Positions 48,771 through 60,356 of a stretch of DNA of 64,000 bases are shown in pieces. Source of the stretch: Cyathus striatus. Lineage: Eukaryota; Basidiomycota; Agaricomycetes; Agaricales; Nidulariaceae. The position numbers and the translations under genes are program-made. Each line of letters opens with the position of its first letter. The first letter of the stretch is position 1. Below the pieces are notes generated by a model. That model was not told the origin of the DNA and ran no database searches. It worked only from the letters and a program-made list of their open reading frames with translations. The stretch spans positions 1,240,001 through 1,304,000 of the forward strand of contig JAOVFP010000023.1 in NCBI GenBank assembly GCA_025738555.1, written 5' to 3'.

Positions 48771-48926
48771 GGGTCGTTAGACCCAATGCCTTCAGAAGTG
48801 GCTACTACCGTCGTACTAGGGTCGTTAGACCCATGCCCATTCAGTATAATGGGGGACGGTAGTAGCACTCGAGGCTGAGCAGAACCTGATGATTCTTCAA
48901 CGTCCATGGCGGGGTCGTTAGACCCC
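48771..48926. repeat. Three copies of a GGGTC-GTTA-GACCC hairpin
   Basis: The identical 14-mer gggtcgttagaccc lies at 48771-48784, 48819-48832 and 48912-48925 (the last extended by one pair). Each can form a 5-bp stem with a GTTA loop. On the minus strand the same bases fall in an open frame (48638-48907 and just beyond) and read GSNDP three times, so they may be short peptide repeats of a Pol tail instead of RNA structures. Confidence 0.8.
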
Positions 48927-49304
48927 GGGTTGAGAGTGCCCTGCGATGTTCCACTAGGCCCGGCGACAGGGGGCAGGTCGGGATGAGGACGATTCCTAAG
49001 ATATAGGAAAGTCGATGACTCAGCATAGGATAGCCATCATCCATTCCTGGCCTGATCCCCGTGGGTGAGCCTGTCGATCCGCATCAACGTATGGATGCAG
49101 TCGAAATCCTCTGGTGACGGTGACCAGAAGCCGGACCACTGAGTTACTTCTCGTGGTTCGCCATGTCACTGGAGACGCTCCAGCCTCCTGTCATCAGCCT
49201 CTAGGAATAGTGATCGCCTTAGTGGCGAGTTGATGAAGTGGGCGTGTGTTTGAGTCAATGATTGGCGGGGGAGGTGATGGTAAACAAAACGGTATCACGT
49301 GGCT

Positions 49305-52300
49305 TTACGGCGTGACTGATTTCTTTGGTAATTGGGTGTGTCGGCGGATGCCATGCAATTCGATGTAACGATCAAGCGCTTTGAGTTTTGCGCATTCGTG
49401 GTGGGGTTCCCAGGTGGTATCACCTTGGCTCCATCGCACCTGGTATTCCAGGTGCTTGTCCTGTGTCCAGCGGTGGCCAATAATCTCATCTACAAACCAT
49501 TCGGTGGACGGGTCCGCACCGAAGTCATACGGGTCCGGTTTCGAGCAGTTGGGGAATAATGCATTGTTAGATGCGATGTATGGCCTGAGGAGTTTAACGT
49601 GGAATGCTGGGTGGAGGCGGCGCACTGTTAACGCTGGAGGCAGTTCCAGGGTATAGGGTTGATGTCGAAGGGTTGGCTGTCAAGACCCTGTATGGGCTGA
49701 TGAACTTGGGGCATAGTTTTCGTGCCCTGCCCTTGGGAAGATTCAGGTTCTCCGTTGATAAGTAGATGAGTGATCCTTCCTCTATCTGAGGTTCCTCGCC
49801 TCTCTTCTGGTTGGCGTATGATGCCTGGAACACGCGGTTGGCGATAATTGCGTCGTGGGCCTCGGCCAAGTTGGCCAGTGCCTGTTCAGCATATGTACGT
49901 ACCCCGCGATGGGCGATTCCATCGCATCGTATCTCTTTAAGCATCGACGGGAGGTATCCCCCGTTGAGTTCGAATGGGGCGTATCCGGTGGTACTGGATA
50001 CGCTGGCGTTGATCGCGAATTCGGCGAAGTCGACTTTGTCAATCCAGTCCTTCTGATCTGGGCGAACCATTGTGCGGAAGATTTGTCCCGCACTGCGGTT
50101 CATCTGCTCTGTTTGGCCGTCCGTCTGAGGGTGGAAAGACGTAGACATGAGAAGTTTTGCCCCCAGGAGGCGGTGGAGTTCCTTCCACCAGTGAGATGTG
50201 AATTTGGGGTCACGGTCGCTGACGATGGTACTAGGGAGACCATGCAGCCTCACAATTTCCCGTCAGTATACCCAGGATAGGTCTACTGCCGTCATGGAGG
50301 TGTGGACAGGGATGAGGTGTACCATACTCGTCATGCGGCAAACGATAACCCAGAGGTAGTTGCTACCTTTGGCTTCTGGGAACGGACCGACGAAGTCCAT
50401 ACTGATTGAGTCCCATGGCTTTGTGGGTACCGGTAGGGGGTGGAGTTTACCCACCGGTTTCTGGTTGGATGTCTTTGCCCGTTGGCACGCGTCGCATGAT
50501 CTGCAGAATTCGTGAACGTCTTTCGCAATCTGTGGCCACCAGTACCATCGGCGGATATATTCTGCCGTACGTTGGTCGCCAAAGTGGCCAAGGGTGGTGT
50601 GAGCTTGTTCGATTATTGTTGTGATAAGCTCACGGTTGCGAGGTATACAAACTACCTCGTCCTTGGCCAGGTTCTGTGCGTAGATGAGGCTGTTACGCAT
50701 GGGGAAGCGTGGGTATGCTCCTGGTTCGGTTCTTATAATGTTGAACAGCTTATCCTCGGGGTATCCGTCCTTGATGCGTTGTATAAACACGTTGTCCCTA
50801 GTGGTGGGAGGTGCATGGTGCGTTGCCTTGTGGAATAGGATGTCAGCCAGAGTAATCAAATCTGTGGGGTTAGGGGGGCTATCGCCCCGGTATGTCGTCC
50901 CCTTCTCTTCTTGTACGTCGGCATCCCTCATTTCCTGGGCTTCGATATCCCGCAACTCCTGTCGTTCCTGTTGGTGTTTGCTACGCCTAGTTTCCATGGC
51001 TCTAAGAGCATGTAACTTGATAACGTGCTCGTGGAGTTCTTGATAGCGCGCGGACGGGAGATCTTCTCCTTGGGGGTCGATACGTGCATCTGCGCGTATG
51101 TAGTCCTCAATCCCATAAGTGTTGTCCGGTGTGTCGCTTTCATAGTAGCGGGATAGGCAGTCCGCTACTTTGTTATATTCCCCTTTGACATATGTGATAT
51201 CAAAGTCGAATCGGGACATATAGTCCATCCAGCGTCGTTGGCGGTTGGATAGGTTGCCTTGGGTTTTAAAGAACTCGAGTGCCTTGTGGTCGGTGATGAT
51301 ATGGAGGTCATACCCCATAAGTTTGTCCTCCCATTTGATCAGAGCTTCCAGTATGGCCAGAGTTTCGAGTTCGTATACAGCATAGTTTTGCTGTGCTGCG
51401 GTGAACTTTTTTGACATAAAGCCCGCGGGGCTGCACTTGTCCCACGAAGGGCCCTGACCGTACATGGCTCCTATGCCCATCTTAGAAGCGTCACAGATGA
51501 GCCATATCGGTTCATCCGTGCGGGGGTCTATGGGGCGAAGGATTGGTGTCTTGCAACACGTCTGCTTGATCATGTCAAAACATCTTTGGTGTAGGGGGCG
51601 CCATAGAAATGGCGCTCCGTTTTGGGTTATGGCCAGCAGGGGGCTGGTGTATGCGGAGATGTCGGGCAGGAAGTGCCCCACATAGTTCACCAGCCCCACA
51701 AATTTCTGGATGTCATTGTAATTGCGGGGCGTTCTCCAGTCGCGAATGCGGCTTAACTTGTCCTCATCGGGGTGTATACCCTCATCATTAATGACATGGC
51801 CCAGACAGTCGATGCTGTCTGCGTATAGCTCGCATTTAGCTTTCTTTAGGTAGAGGTCGTTGGCGCGCAGCCTGTCAAAGACGATCTTTAGGTGTGCTTC
51901 GTGTTCCTCGATGGTGTCAGAGTACACGAAGATGTCGTCGATATAGGCATGCATGAAGCGTCCTATAGCATCCCGGAATATGGCTGTGATAAGTCGTTGG
52001 AACGTTGCTGGGGCGTTACAGTTGCCCTGTTGCATTATGTGACTGACGTAGGTTCCGCTAATTGTAGTGAATGCTGTTTTGCCTATGTCCTCTGGTCGGA
52101 TGCATACTTGTTCGTACGCGTCTGTTAGGTCGATCTTCAACCTATACCTCCCTCTCGCGACGTCTTCGCGAATGACTTCCTGATCCGGCAGTGGCGTAAC
52201 GTCCTTGACCGTGTTCTCGTTCCGTTGACGAGCGTCAATGACGGTGCGCAGGCGCTTGTCTTTTTTGGCTAGGCAGAGGAGGGGTGCGGCCTGGGTAACC

Positions 52301-53443
52301 GATTGTGCTTCCCACCATCCTGTGTTCTCGTACCGATTGAGCTTGTCATAGAACTCTTTGCACAGGGAGTTCGGACATCGAGGCATATGGTATTTGTACT
52401 GTTTGTCCTCGTCGATCAGGTTGATCTTGTGGTTGACTTCGCGGAAGGGAGGTAAGCGTTCCGGGGTTCCATTGAGGATGTCTGCATAGGAGCTGAGCCA
52501 GCTCTCGTGCAGTCTTGGGATGTCGTCTTCTGTGAGGGACGTTTCTTTCCCTTTCCCCTTATCGAGTTTTGGGGGACTGGTTGCCTTCTTGGTGGGGGGT
52601 GGTTCGAACTGGCGCTTCAATGCTGCCAGGGAACATTCGTATTCGGGTGTCTCGCAGAGGGTGAGTTTTGCCACCCGGTCCTTGGATCCTGGAAGGGCGT
52701 GAAATTTCACGCGTTCTGAGACGTCATCGAATTGGGCTTTCCCAAAGAGCTCGCTCTTTGGGGGTTGTGTAGCCCAATTCGGTGGGTACATGTCTGCTAC
52801 CATCATGTTCCATTCTGGTGGCATGCGTGGGTCTATCATCCATCCCCACAAGGGATTAGGGGTGGGATTGTCGATCAACATTCGTTGTTGAGGATCGTTG
52901 GTGTCATCTGAGGTCACCAAATCTTCTACGAGTATACGGGAGGACGTTGGTTGGCAGTACTGTACGTCGGGTTCTACGTACAATGAACTTGGTGTCGATA
53001 CCACTGGTACCGTTGGTGACGAGGTATGCTCGTCAGTTTTTGGCATGGGTTTCATGTGTTCACGAAGTTCTTGGTCGGTCAGCAGGAGGGAGGGGTTGTC
53101 TTTGGGCAGTGGGCGTAGTGCCCCAAGTCCTTTGTTATCAGGTACTTCTTCTATGGAGGGAGGTTGTCTCCCTCTCGCGAGTCACTTCTCTTTTTTGTCT
53201 ATTGCCCTTGAGCTGGACCTGCACGGCTGGGATTCGTTCCCCATTGATGATCACATCATTGTGCTTGAAGTCGAGTATGACATCGTTAGCGCGCATGGTT
53301 GGCGTGCCAATAATCATGTCATAATGGTCGAAGTTAGCTACGTCGGCATAAATGGGCTGATTCAGCCCTGGAAGTTGTGGTGTTAAGTAGGTGCCGTACT
53401 TGACCGTGGATCGGCGAGTGGTGTCAGCCAATTTATTCACCAA
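49305..53443 (-). pseudogene. Element B pol: partial protease, RT, RNase H, integrase, chromodomain
   Basis: A partial retropepsin (GTYLTPQLPGLN, DMIIGTPTMRANDVIL) lacks its DTG/DSG active site, because the frame ends at the transposon junction. A 930-codon frame (53055-50263) follows, with RT (IVDARQRNENTV-type start, KIDLTDAYEQVCI, YIDDIFVYSDTIEEH), RNase H (LICDASKMGIGAMY, ITDHKALEFFKT) and integrase zinc finger and core (HTTLGHFGDQRTAEYIRRWY, SMDFVGPFPEA). The frame is stopped by a TGA at about 50255 just before REIVRLHGLPSTIVSDRDPK. It then continues in the same frame to about 49650, where one extra base in a CCC run shifts it. The final part (49625-49305) has the chromodomain TEWFVDEIIGHRWTQDKHLE. 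The RT motif is YIDD. One stop plus one +1 shift make it inactive unless they are errors. Confidence 0.9.
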
Positions 53444-53550
53444 TTAGCCTGAAAATATGAGTGCCGCAATCATAAAATCCAGGCAAAATTGAGTGCCATT
53501 TTTATAAGGTGAATTGGGTGAATACTAAGTAGTGTGGTTGGTGAATATTA

Positions 53551-54890
53551 GGCAGTGATCATTGGCACTCATTTGTTTATTGTTAGTGATTACTAGGGTA
53601 TAATATTAGTATATTATTGGGGCACTCATATGTGATCATTTGGAGATTAATAGGCAGTGATTATTGACACTCATTTGTTCATAGTCAGTGATTAATAGGG
53701 TATAATATTAGTATATTGTGGGGGCACTCAAATGTGATCATTTGGAGATTAATAGGCAGTGAACATTAGCACTCATTTGTTTATAGTTAGTGATAACTAG
53801 GGTATAATATTAGTATATTACTGGGGCACTCAAATGTGATCATTTGGAGATTACTAGGCAGTGATCATTGGCACTCATTTGTTCAGAGTCAGTGATTAAT
53901 AGGGTATAATATTAGTATATTGTGGGGGCACTCAAATGTGATCATTTGGAGATTAATAGGCAGTGAACATTAGCACTCATTTGTTTATAGTTAGTGATAA
54001 CTAGGGTATAATATTAGTATATTACTGGGGCACTCAAATGTGATCATTTGGAGATTACTAGGCAGTGATCATTGGCACTCATTTGTTTATAGTTAGTGAT
54101 AACTAGGGTATAATATTGGTATATTACTGGGGCACTCAAATGTGATCATTTGGAGATTAATAGGCAGTGATTATTGGCACTCATTTGTTCATAGTTAGTG
54201 ATTAATAGGGTATAATATTGGTATATTGTGGGGGCACTCAAATGTGATCATTTGGAGATTACTAGGCAGTGATCATTGGCACTCATTTGTTTATAGCTAG
54301 TGATTACTAGGGTATAATATTGGTATATTGTGGGGGCACTCAAATGTGATCATTTGGAGATTAATAGGCAGTGATCATTGGCACTCATTTGTTTATAGTT
54401 AGTGATAACAAGGGTATAATATTAGTATATTATTAGGGCACTCAAATGTGATCATTTGGAGATCAATATGCAGTGATCATTGGCATTCATTTGTTTATAG
54501 TTATTGATTACTAAGGTATAATATTAGTGTATTATTGAGGCACTCAAATGTGATCATTTGGAGATTAATAGACAGTAATTATTGGCACTCATTTATTGAT
54601 AGTTAGTGATTACTACAGTATAATATTAGTACAATATAGGGGCACTCATTTGTTCATAGTTAGTGATTAATAGGGTATAATATTAGTGTAATATGGAGGC
54701 ACTCAAATGTGATCATTTAGAGAATAATAGGCAGTAATTACTACAGTATAATATTAGTATAGTATAGGTGCACTCAAATGTGATTATTTGGAGATTAATA
54801 GGGTATAATATTGGTATATTATGAGTGCACTCAACTGTGGTCATTTGGAGATTAATAGGCAGTGATCATTGGCACTCATTGTGATGATAG
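53551..54890. repeat. 102-bp tandem array beside the KDZ transposase
   Basis: The marker ggcagt (or its one-base variants) recurs at 53551, 53653, 53755, 53857, 53959, 54061, 54163, 54265, 54367, 54469 and 54571, i.e. ten consecutive spacings of exactly 102 bp. Less regular copies run to about 54890. Each unit holds GTGATCATT twice with the palindrome TGATCA, GGCACTCA twice, and gggtataatatt. The array lies immediately downstream of the transposase stop. Confidence 0.95.
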
Positions 54891-54955
54891 TAACACTAAG
54901 ACATTGTATATTACTGTGTACCTAGTGTTATATACATGTATATTAATACAGTATG

Positions 54956-57900
54956 CTAGTTGTTGTTATCATCCTCTACTTCCAATATTTCCATGAAATT
55001 ATCCATATATTCCTCATCATCCTCATCATCCATAGCATATTCATCACTGTCTTGCTCATTTATAAAATCTTCTTCATCAAAATCCTCCCAATCAGACTTG
55101 TCTGAAGGGTTAATAGTGATTGGTTGAATATATTTTGCAATCCAGTCAGGAGTGTATTTCTGTTTTTGGAAAGCAGGTATCCACCAATCTGCACAGTGCT
55201 GTGCTAGTCTCTTACATATTGATGCCTGTTTCAGAGCATATGCCTTTACTCCTTGTTTAATATCATCCTTGATACTACTGTCATACTCTCTTATGTTAAT
55301 TAATCCAGTCCACCACTCAGACTTCCATTCTAAGTATTGAGTAACTCTTCTCATCTCTTCTTTAAGAATGAGCACTTCCTCTGCCCATCTATCTCTTCTG
55401 GCATGACATTTTGCCCATTCAACTCTGAGACTTTCATCAAATTCATTTTCATTGTTCTCAGTATTTGTAGATCCACGTGGTACTAGCCATATCCATGACA
55501 TTTCAAATCGTCCATTACTTGTTGGATCATCTGGATCTTTTCCAGGTCCTCTGATATCCTCTTTCTTAAGTTCACGCAGATTTGTCTGCCAATCTCCATT
55601 TGGATCAAGTTTCTGTAAAGCAATATGTGCCATTCTATACTGACTTGCACATATTTCAATCTGATTTTGAAATCCTTTATACTTTAATCTCATTCGTGTA
55701 TTTCGTTCATTTCCTGTACCAGATGTATTTAGCCGCTTGAATATCCATAATGTTGAGATTACACGACGTAGATGCCGTATCTCTGACAGTGCATCTTCAG
55801 CTTGTGCCTTATGTAACTTTAGTTCTGAATTTGCTACCTTTTTTATTTCAGGTAATTTCTGCAAATTCACAGGAATTCTGGAGGGAAGATTTATTGGGAG
55901 TAATTCAGCTGTAACAGTATTTCCATATTCAGTTGCCACTTCTGGCATATAGATCAGTTGAACTTCTTGCCATTTTTGAATTCGTGTAGCTAGAGAAATA
56001 CGTTTATCCTGAAGATCAGCTTGTTTCTTAGATGTTGGATTCTTTTTCATTTTAGAAACTTCAAGTTTAAGTTTTTGTCTAAATATATAAGTCAGTAATA
56101 TGTGTTAAGTCATACTTTCAACTTACTGTTGTACTTCAAGCTCAAATGCAAGGAGAACAAACTTTGTCATAGTTATTTTGTGTTTTGGAGGAATTCCCTT
56201 TTCAGTTTCTGCTGCTTCTTCATTAGTTAGTGCAAGTCTTACATCTTGCAGTCTGTTAGCTATCAGATTAAATATTATTAAATATTACTTATTATTAAAT
56301 TATATTTATTAAACTTACTACACTCTATCTCATGATATGGATTTGGTCCAGTATGATTTTCATTCCATGCTTTAATTTGACATTCCCATTTGTCTGTCAT
56401 GGCTGTTGAGAATGTTGCATTAAATTTCTCAAAAATTTCATTGTGCTTTTGACTCATTGATATAGCCTCATTAAACTGCCTAAGAAAAAGCGGTCTATAA
56501 AGTGTTAATCAGTAAGATAATAAAAACAAATAAAGAATACTAACAAAAGCCAAAAATCTTTTGAGAATTCCAGTCAATCCAATGATCATTTAGTACCTCA
56601 TGGCGGGAAGCTGAACCCATCTCACGTGTGCTAGGCGAAGATGATTACTACTAGACCATGTTGTTTCAACCTCTTCACCACATGTACAGCCAGCTCCTGG
56701 AAAATATTTTAAAGCAAAACTACTACGGCATGTGTTTCCATGTCCATTTATATGCCAAGATGGAACTCCAATATCAATCTTTATATCTGGAGAAATTTTC
56801 ATAGACTCAGGATACTCTTCTATTCTTTTTCTCAGATTTTTGGACCACTGACATCCAATGTCATAAGTAATCATAATCCATGGAAGAACAACACTTGCAA
56901 GTGTTGAAAGTAAAATATAGTCAATATTACAGTATCTGTTCAATAATGTAGTGATAGTCATATGAGTGGCAAAGCTTACTTACCGTTCACCTTTTTGCAA
57001 ATCACCTGCTCCATTTCGGCGAATTAAGCTATGCCTTGAACAAATTACAAGTGCTACTCCAGTGACTGAGTGACCTGGAGCTGAACGTATTCCAGCCTGA
57101 AGAATTGCATCATGTTCAGAATCACATGTATTAATCTTGTATGTGTGAATAAGTATTGCAATCAGGAAAGTGAGCATAAGTACAACAAACCTCTGGATTT
57201 TCCTTGTGAGTTTCAAGATGTGATTGATAACTCTTTTCTTCAACATAAGGCCCCCATCCAGGCATAAGCTCTATATCATGAATACCACGATCTTTGCAGC
57301 TCAACTTAAAATTTGCATCAATAGCAAGATACATTATATATAGGAATCTATAATTAATGTTATATTAGCAATTAAGATGCATTTGTAATAAAATTAGATA
57401 TACTTCAATGAAAAATCTGTATTTTCCCAATTATCAGGAAGGTTTTTATTAGGATGTGGACATGCAGGGCATTCAACTGTCAAGTCTCCATTTTTTGTAC
57501 CCATAATTCCTTCAGTGAACTGACCTCTACCACCACGTTTACACATAAAGAGAACTCGCCACATTCTTACAACATGTCGAAATTCATTGTATCGATTCTG
57601 TATTTGTGATATGTTAATATATGTGTCTTATCTTGTTATCTTATTTAAATACTCACTATTTCATTCTCTAGTTTGCATTTGTCCGTTTTCCGGCATAGGG
57701 TATGATACCAGTCATATAAAGTTGTCTTTCCTTGCAATGTGAGTTCATGAAAAGTTTCAAGACATTCAAATGTAAAAACTGTTTGAGGACGAATAAAACT
57801 AGCAGGGAACCACTGTGTACGCAATAGTTGAACATAGAGAGGAATTGTTTGTTTTCTGCAGTCACAGGAAGCAACTGAAACTGTGTGAATTCCAGTAATA

Positions 57901-58756
57901 TCAACCACCACTAAGTTAACAATGACTTTAGCTGCACTTAAACAAGCAGCACCTCCATGTCCAAGCTGAATAACAAGTCCCAAGTTTTTCAGACAGTCCT
58001 TTTCAAAATATGAATCATTCCATTTCTAGATAATGAGTATAATAAGCAAATTGTAAAAGACTAAATAATATAGGTGTTAACCTACTTCTATTTGATGAAG
58101 GGGTAAATGAGCATGTTCCTGAACTATGCAGCTCTTGCAATGTAGTAAACCACCATTCAAACAATTTTTACATTTATAAACAGCCTTTTCTTTCTTACAT
58201 GAATAGCATTCCTCTTGATCAGTATAATCTCCTTTGCCATTGTGGCGGAGGAGCTCATCTAGAAATTCATTTTGATATTGAACCCAATCCCTTAGTTTTG
58301 CCTGTGTAATTTTCAGATTGTGTATAATTTAATATTCAATGCACTTACTGAAGATTTTTGATCTCGTTCACGAGTTTTAATTTTTTGATTACTAATATTT
58401 ACATCTGAGATCAATTCTTCATTATTGTATGATTCAAATACTTGAGGCTCCTTCTGTGTACAATTTATAAGATTCTCTGTATCATTTGTAACCTTCTCTG
58501 TATCATTTGTAGTCATATTTGTTTTTACATGTGAATTTTCACTGCGCTGCCTCTGAGATTCCCTTTGTATTATAGTTTTGCCTTCATTACCCATAATTTT
58601 GTGTGAGGTAATTCGTGATGAACGATCCCGAGTCATTGATGGGCCTGATCTCATTCCACCACTTCCACTAGCCACAGGTGCTTGAGATCGTGACACACGA
58701 CGAAATTGAACAGTACTTTTAACAATTGATGAGCGTCGTGAGCGTTTCTGGACAGC
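54956..58756 (-). CDS. KDZ transposase, 5' end removed by LTR insertion
   Basis: Multi-exon. The N-terminal fragment reads VQKRSRRSSIVKSTVQFRRV up to the junction at 58762, so the start codon is lost. Then comes a Cys cluster of CxC2 type (EECYSCKKEKAVYKCKNC, LLHCKSCIVQEHAHLPLHQI), GHGGAACLSAAK-type sequence, VDITGIHTVSVASCDC, WRVLFMCKRGGRGQFTEGI, CPACPHPNKNLP, DANFKLSCKDRGIHDIE, YDIGCQWSKNLRKRIEEY, HINGHGNTCRSSFALKYFPG, CGEEVETTWSSSN and a C-terminal GRFEMSWIWLVPRG with RVEWAKCHARRDRWAEEVLI. The proposed D, D, E catalytic residues (DANFK, YDIGCQW, GEEVE) are all present. The C-terminus is very acidic (EEYMDNFMEILEVEDDNNN). KDZ enzymes (Kyakuja-Dileera-Zisupton) are cut-and-paste transposases that are abundant in mushrooms. 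Apart from the 5' loss no disabling change was seen. Confidence 0.88.
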
Positions 58757-58761
58757 AACTG

Positions 58762-59523
58762 TGTTACGTACCGATTCTCTTCCTGCTTAGAAGTGGTTGC
58801 GAAGACACCCGGAGGGTGTGGGAGAACTATAACGGAAACCCGAAGTGAGTACGGGTGCGGAAACGTAGAGCGGGAGTGCGGAAAGAACCGTGGCTTCAGC
58901 TTGTGTGCTGCGCCGCCTGGATATCCCCAGGGAATGGTTCGTATTTCGAGTAAGATGATATGTAACAAAGGAAGACGTTCTAGAGTATAAGAGAAGGCTT
59001 CGCCACTACACTAGGTAGCGGGAGAGAAACCCGAAGGAAACCCGGAGCGGGTTTCGAACTTAGAGTAGGAAGAAAGTGTACAGAGTTGATACGAATACTA
59101 AAGACTACCTATTACATCTGGAAGACTACTTATACTAAGTAGGAACCTGTAGATACGAATGTAGAAGTATTATACAAAGGACAAGTCAAAGGAGTAAGTA
59201 GGAAATGAAGTCTTGGCAAAGCGGAGTAGGGCGCAAATGACGCGCTCAGAATGAAGAATAAGGAACTAATCTACAAAGGCCATAATGAAACGTATAAGTA
59301 GGAATGGAAGGGAGGAGTAATAGAATGATGACGCGGTGAGGCCGTCATAAGAGAAAGTACGTATCCGGGATACCCGATAGAAAACCCGACGGGTTCCGGG
59401 TACGTTCCCGGGCGGGAACGTCGGGAAGTGTAAACCCGAAGCGGGTGCGTCCGGGAACGGACCGGGTATGTTAGAAGGTCACGTGGGAACGTCGGCACGA
59501 TGTATCCGGACATGGATATAACA
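58762..59523 (-). repeat. 3' LTR of Ty3/gypsy element C
   Basis: Begins TGTTACGTACCG at 58762 and ends GGATATAACA at 59523, so both strands start TGTTA and end TAACA. It is followed after 3 bases by CCCCTTTT (a minus-strand polypurine tract). Length is 762 bp. It is rich in cccgaagcgggt, cgggaacg and ccggg motifs. Confidence 0.75.
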
Positions 59524-60356
59524 GTATCCCCTTTTAGGGCCGAGCCCACGAGGTCATACTGTGTGCGAGAAAATATAACTAAAAATAATACGAGAAATCC
59601 TATTGGTCAGTGAATGTTCAAATAACAGAAAGAGAGCGCATCTGATTCCTTTGGCAAGGGAAGTAGCAAAGGTGTGAACTACAAGTTCCTGAGTAAGTTC
59701 CAGCAAGTCGTAGCTGAACCCGAGACCTATTAACACTGCCCATGGATGTGGAAGGACATGTGCATCAATATTCCACTGGTAGCCATTCGTTCCGGATGTT
59801 CCGGTAATGCGGCAAGCTTAGTTGCACTGCTGATTGTATATCCGACTGAGATGAGTGTCGGAACTGGGTTGGAAGCATCGGAAGAGTTGGAAATGGATGG
59901 GGAAGTGATTGGAAGATATTGGATGAGGTCTGGGTTGGATGCGGAAGTAGCAGGAAGTGCCGGGAAAATGCAGGAAGCATTGGAAGATAGCGTAGTCTAT
60001 CAAGTTGAGTTACAGATGTCGTGATGCCAATTTCAGGTGGTAGGCAAACTCGATAAGTTGTCCTGAGATGTTTCCAAGGTATCTGGGCACATTGTCCATG
60101 TTTCCATATTGAAACCTTGCTCGTGGAATGCCTCCGGGATCCGGATGCATACGAGGAAGTTGTGACGGGTGCCGGAATTGCGTCGGAAGGTGTGGAAGTA
60201 GCTCGGGTCGAGTTGCAGACGCAGAGGGAGTGATGGAAATGGTCGTAACACGTTACCAAGAATTAATGTACTTGTATCTCGCTTTTTGGATGTTATTCGT
60301 TGTTTTTGGTTTTTGTATAAGGTGAAACTGCAAGCGGATAATAAGTAACGTGAAAT
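59524..60356. other. 3' untranslated spacer of element C
   Basis: It lies between the polypurine tract and the end of the chromodomain. From about 59865 to 60000 GGAAG recurs many times at irregular short intervals (purine-rich strand). No protein domain is visible on either strand. Confidence 0.6.

Larger units (their letters stand above)
48582..53443 (-). mobile_element. Ty3/gypsy retrotransposon B, cut in its protease by the KDZ element
   Basis: An LTR on the left, a 0.7 kb 3' region, then pol. The 5' part (protease active site, gag, 5' LTR) is missing, because the sequence changes at about 53440 into the repeat-bearing end of a KDZ transposon. B is GC-richer and less damaged than A. Confidence 0.85.
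53444..58761 (-). mobile_element. KDZ-type DNA transposon, interrupted by element C
   Basis: The left end (about 53435-53550) has TTCACC/GGTGAA motifs in both orientations (attcaccaatt, ggtgaattgggtgaat, ttggtgaat) and two GAGTGCC copies. A 102-bp tandem array follows, then the transposase gene. The right end is not in the window, because an LTR begins at 58762 inside the transposase N-terminal coding part. The left terminus is assigned from the abrupt loss of element B homology. Confidence 0.75.

Noticed and set aside
53551..54890. CRISPR-like array
   Set aside because: The whole 102-bp unit repeats, with no unique spacers, and the sequence is eukaryotic.
59746..60259. Possible extra protein of element C (env-like) in the 3' spacer
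   Set aside because: Frames on both strands are repetitive translations of GGAAG-rich DNA, with no membrane or signal features.
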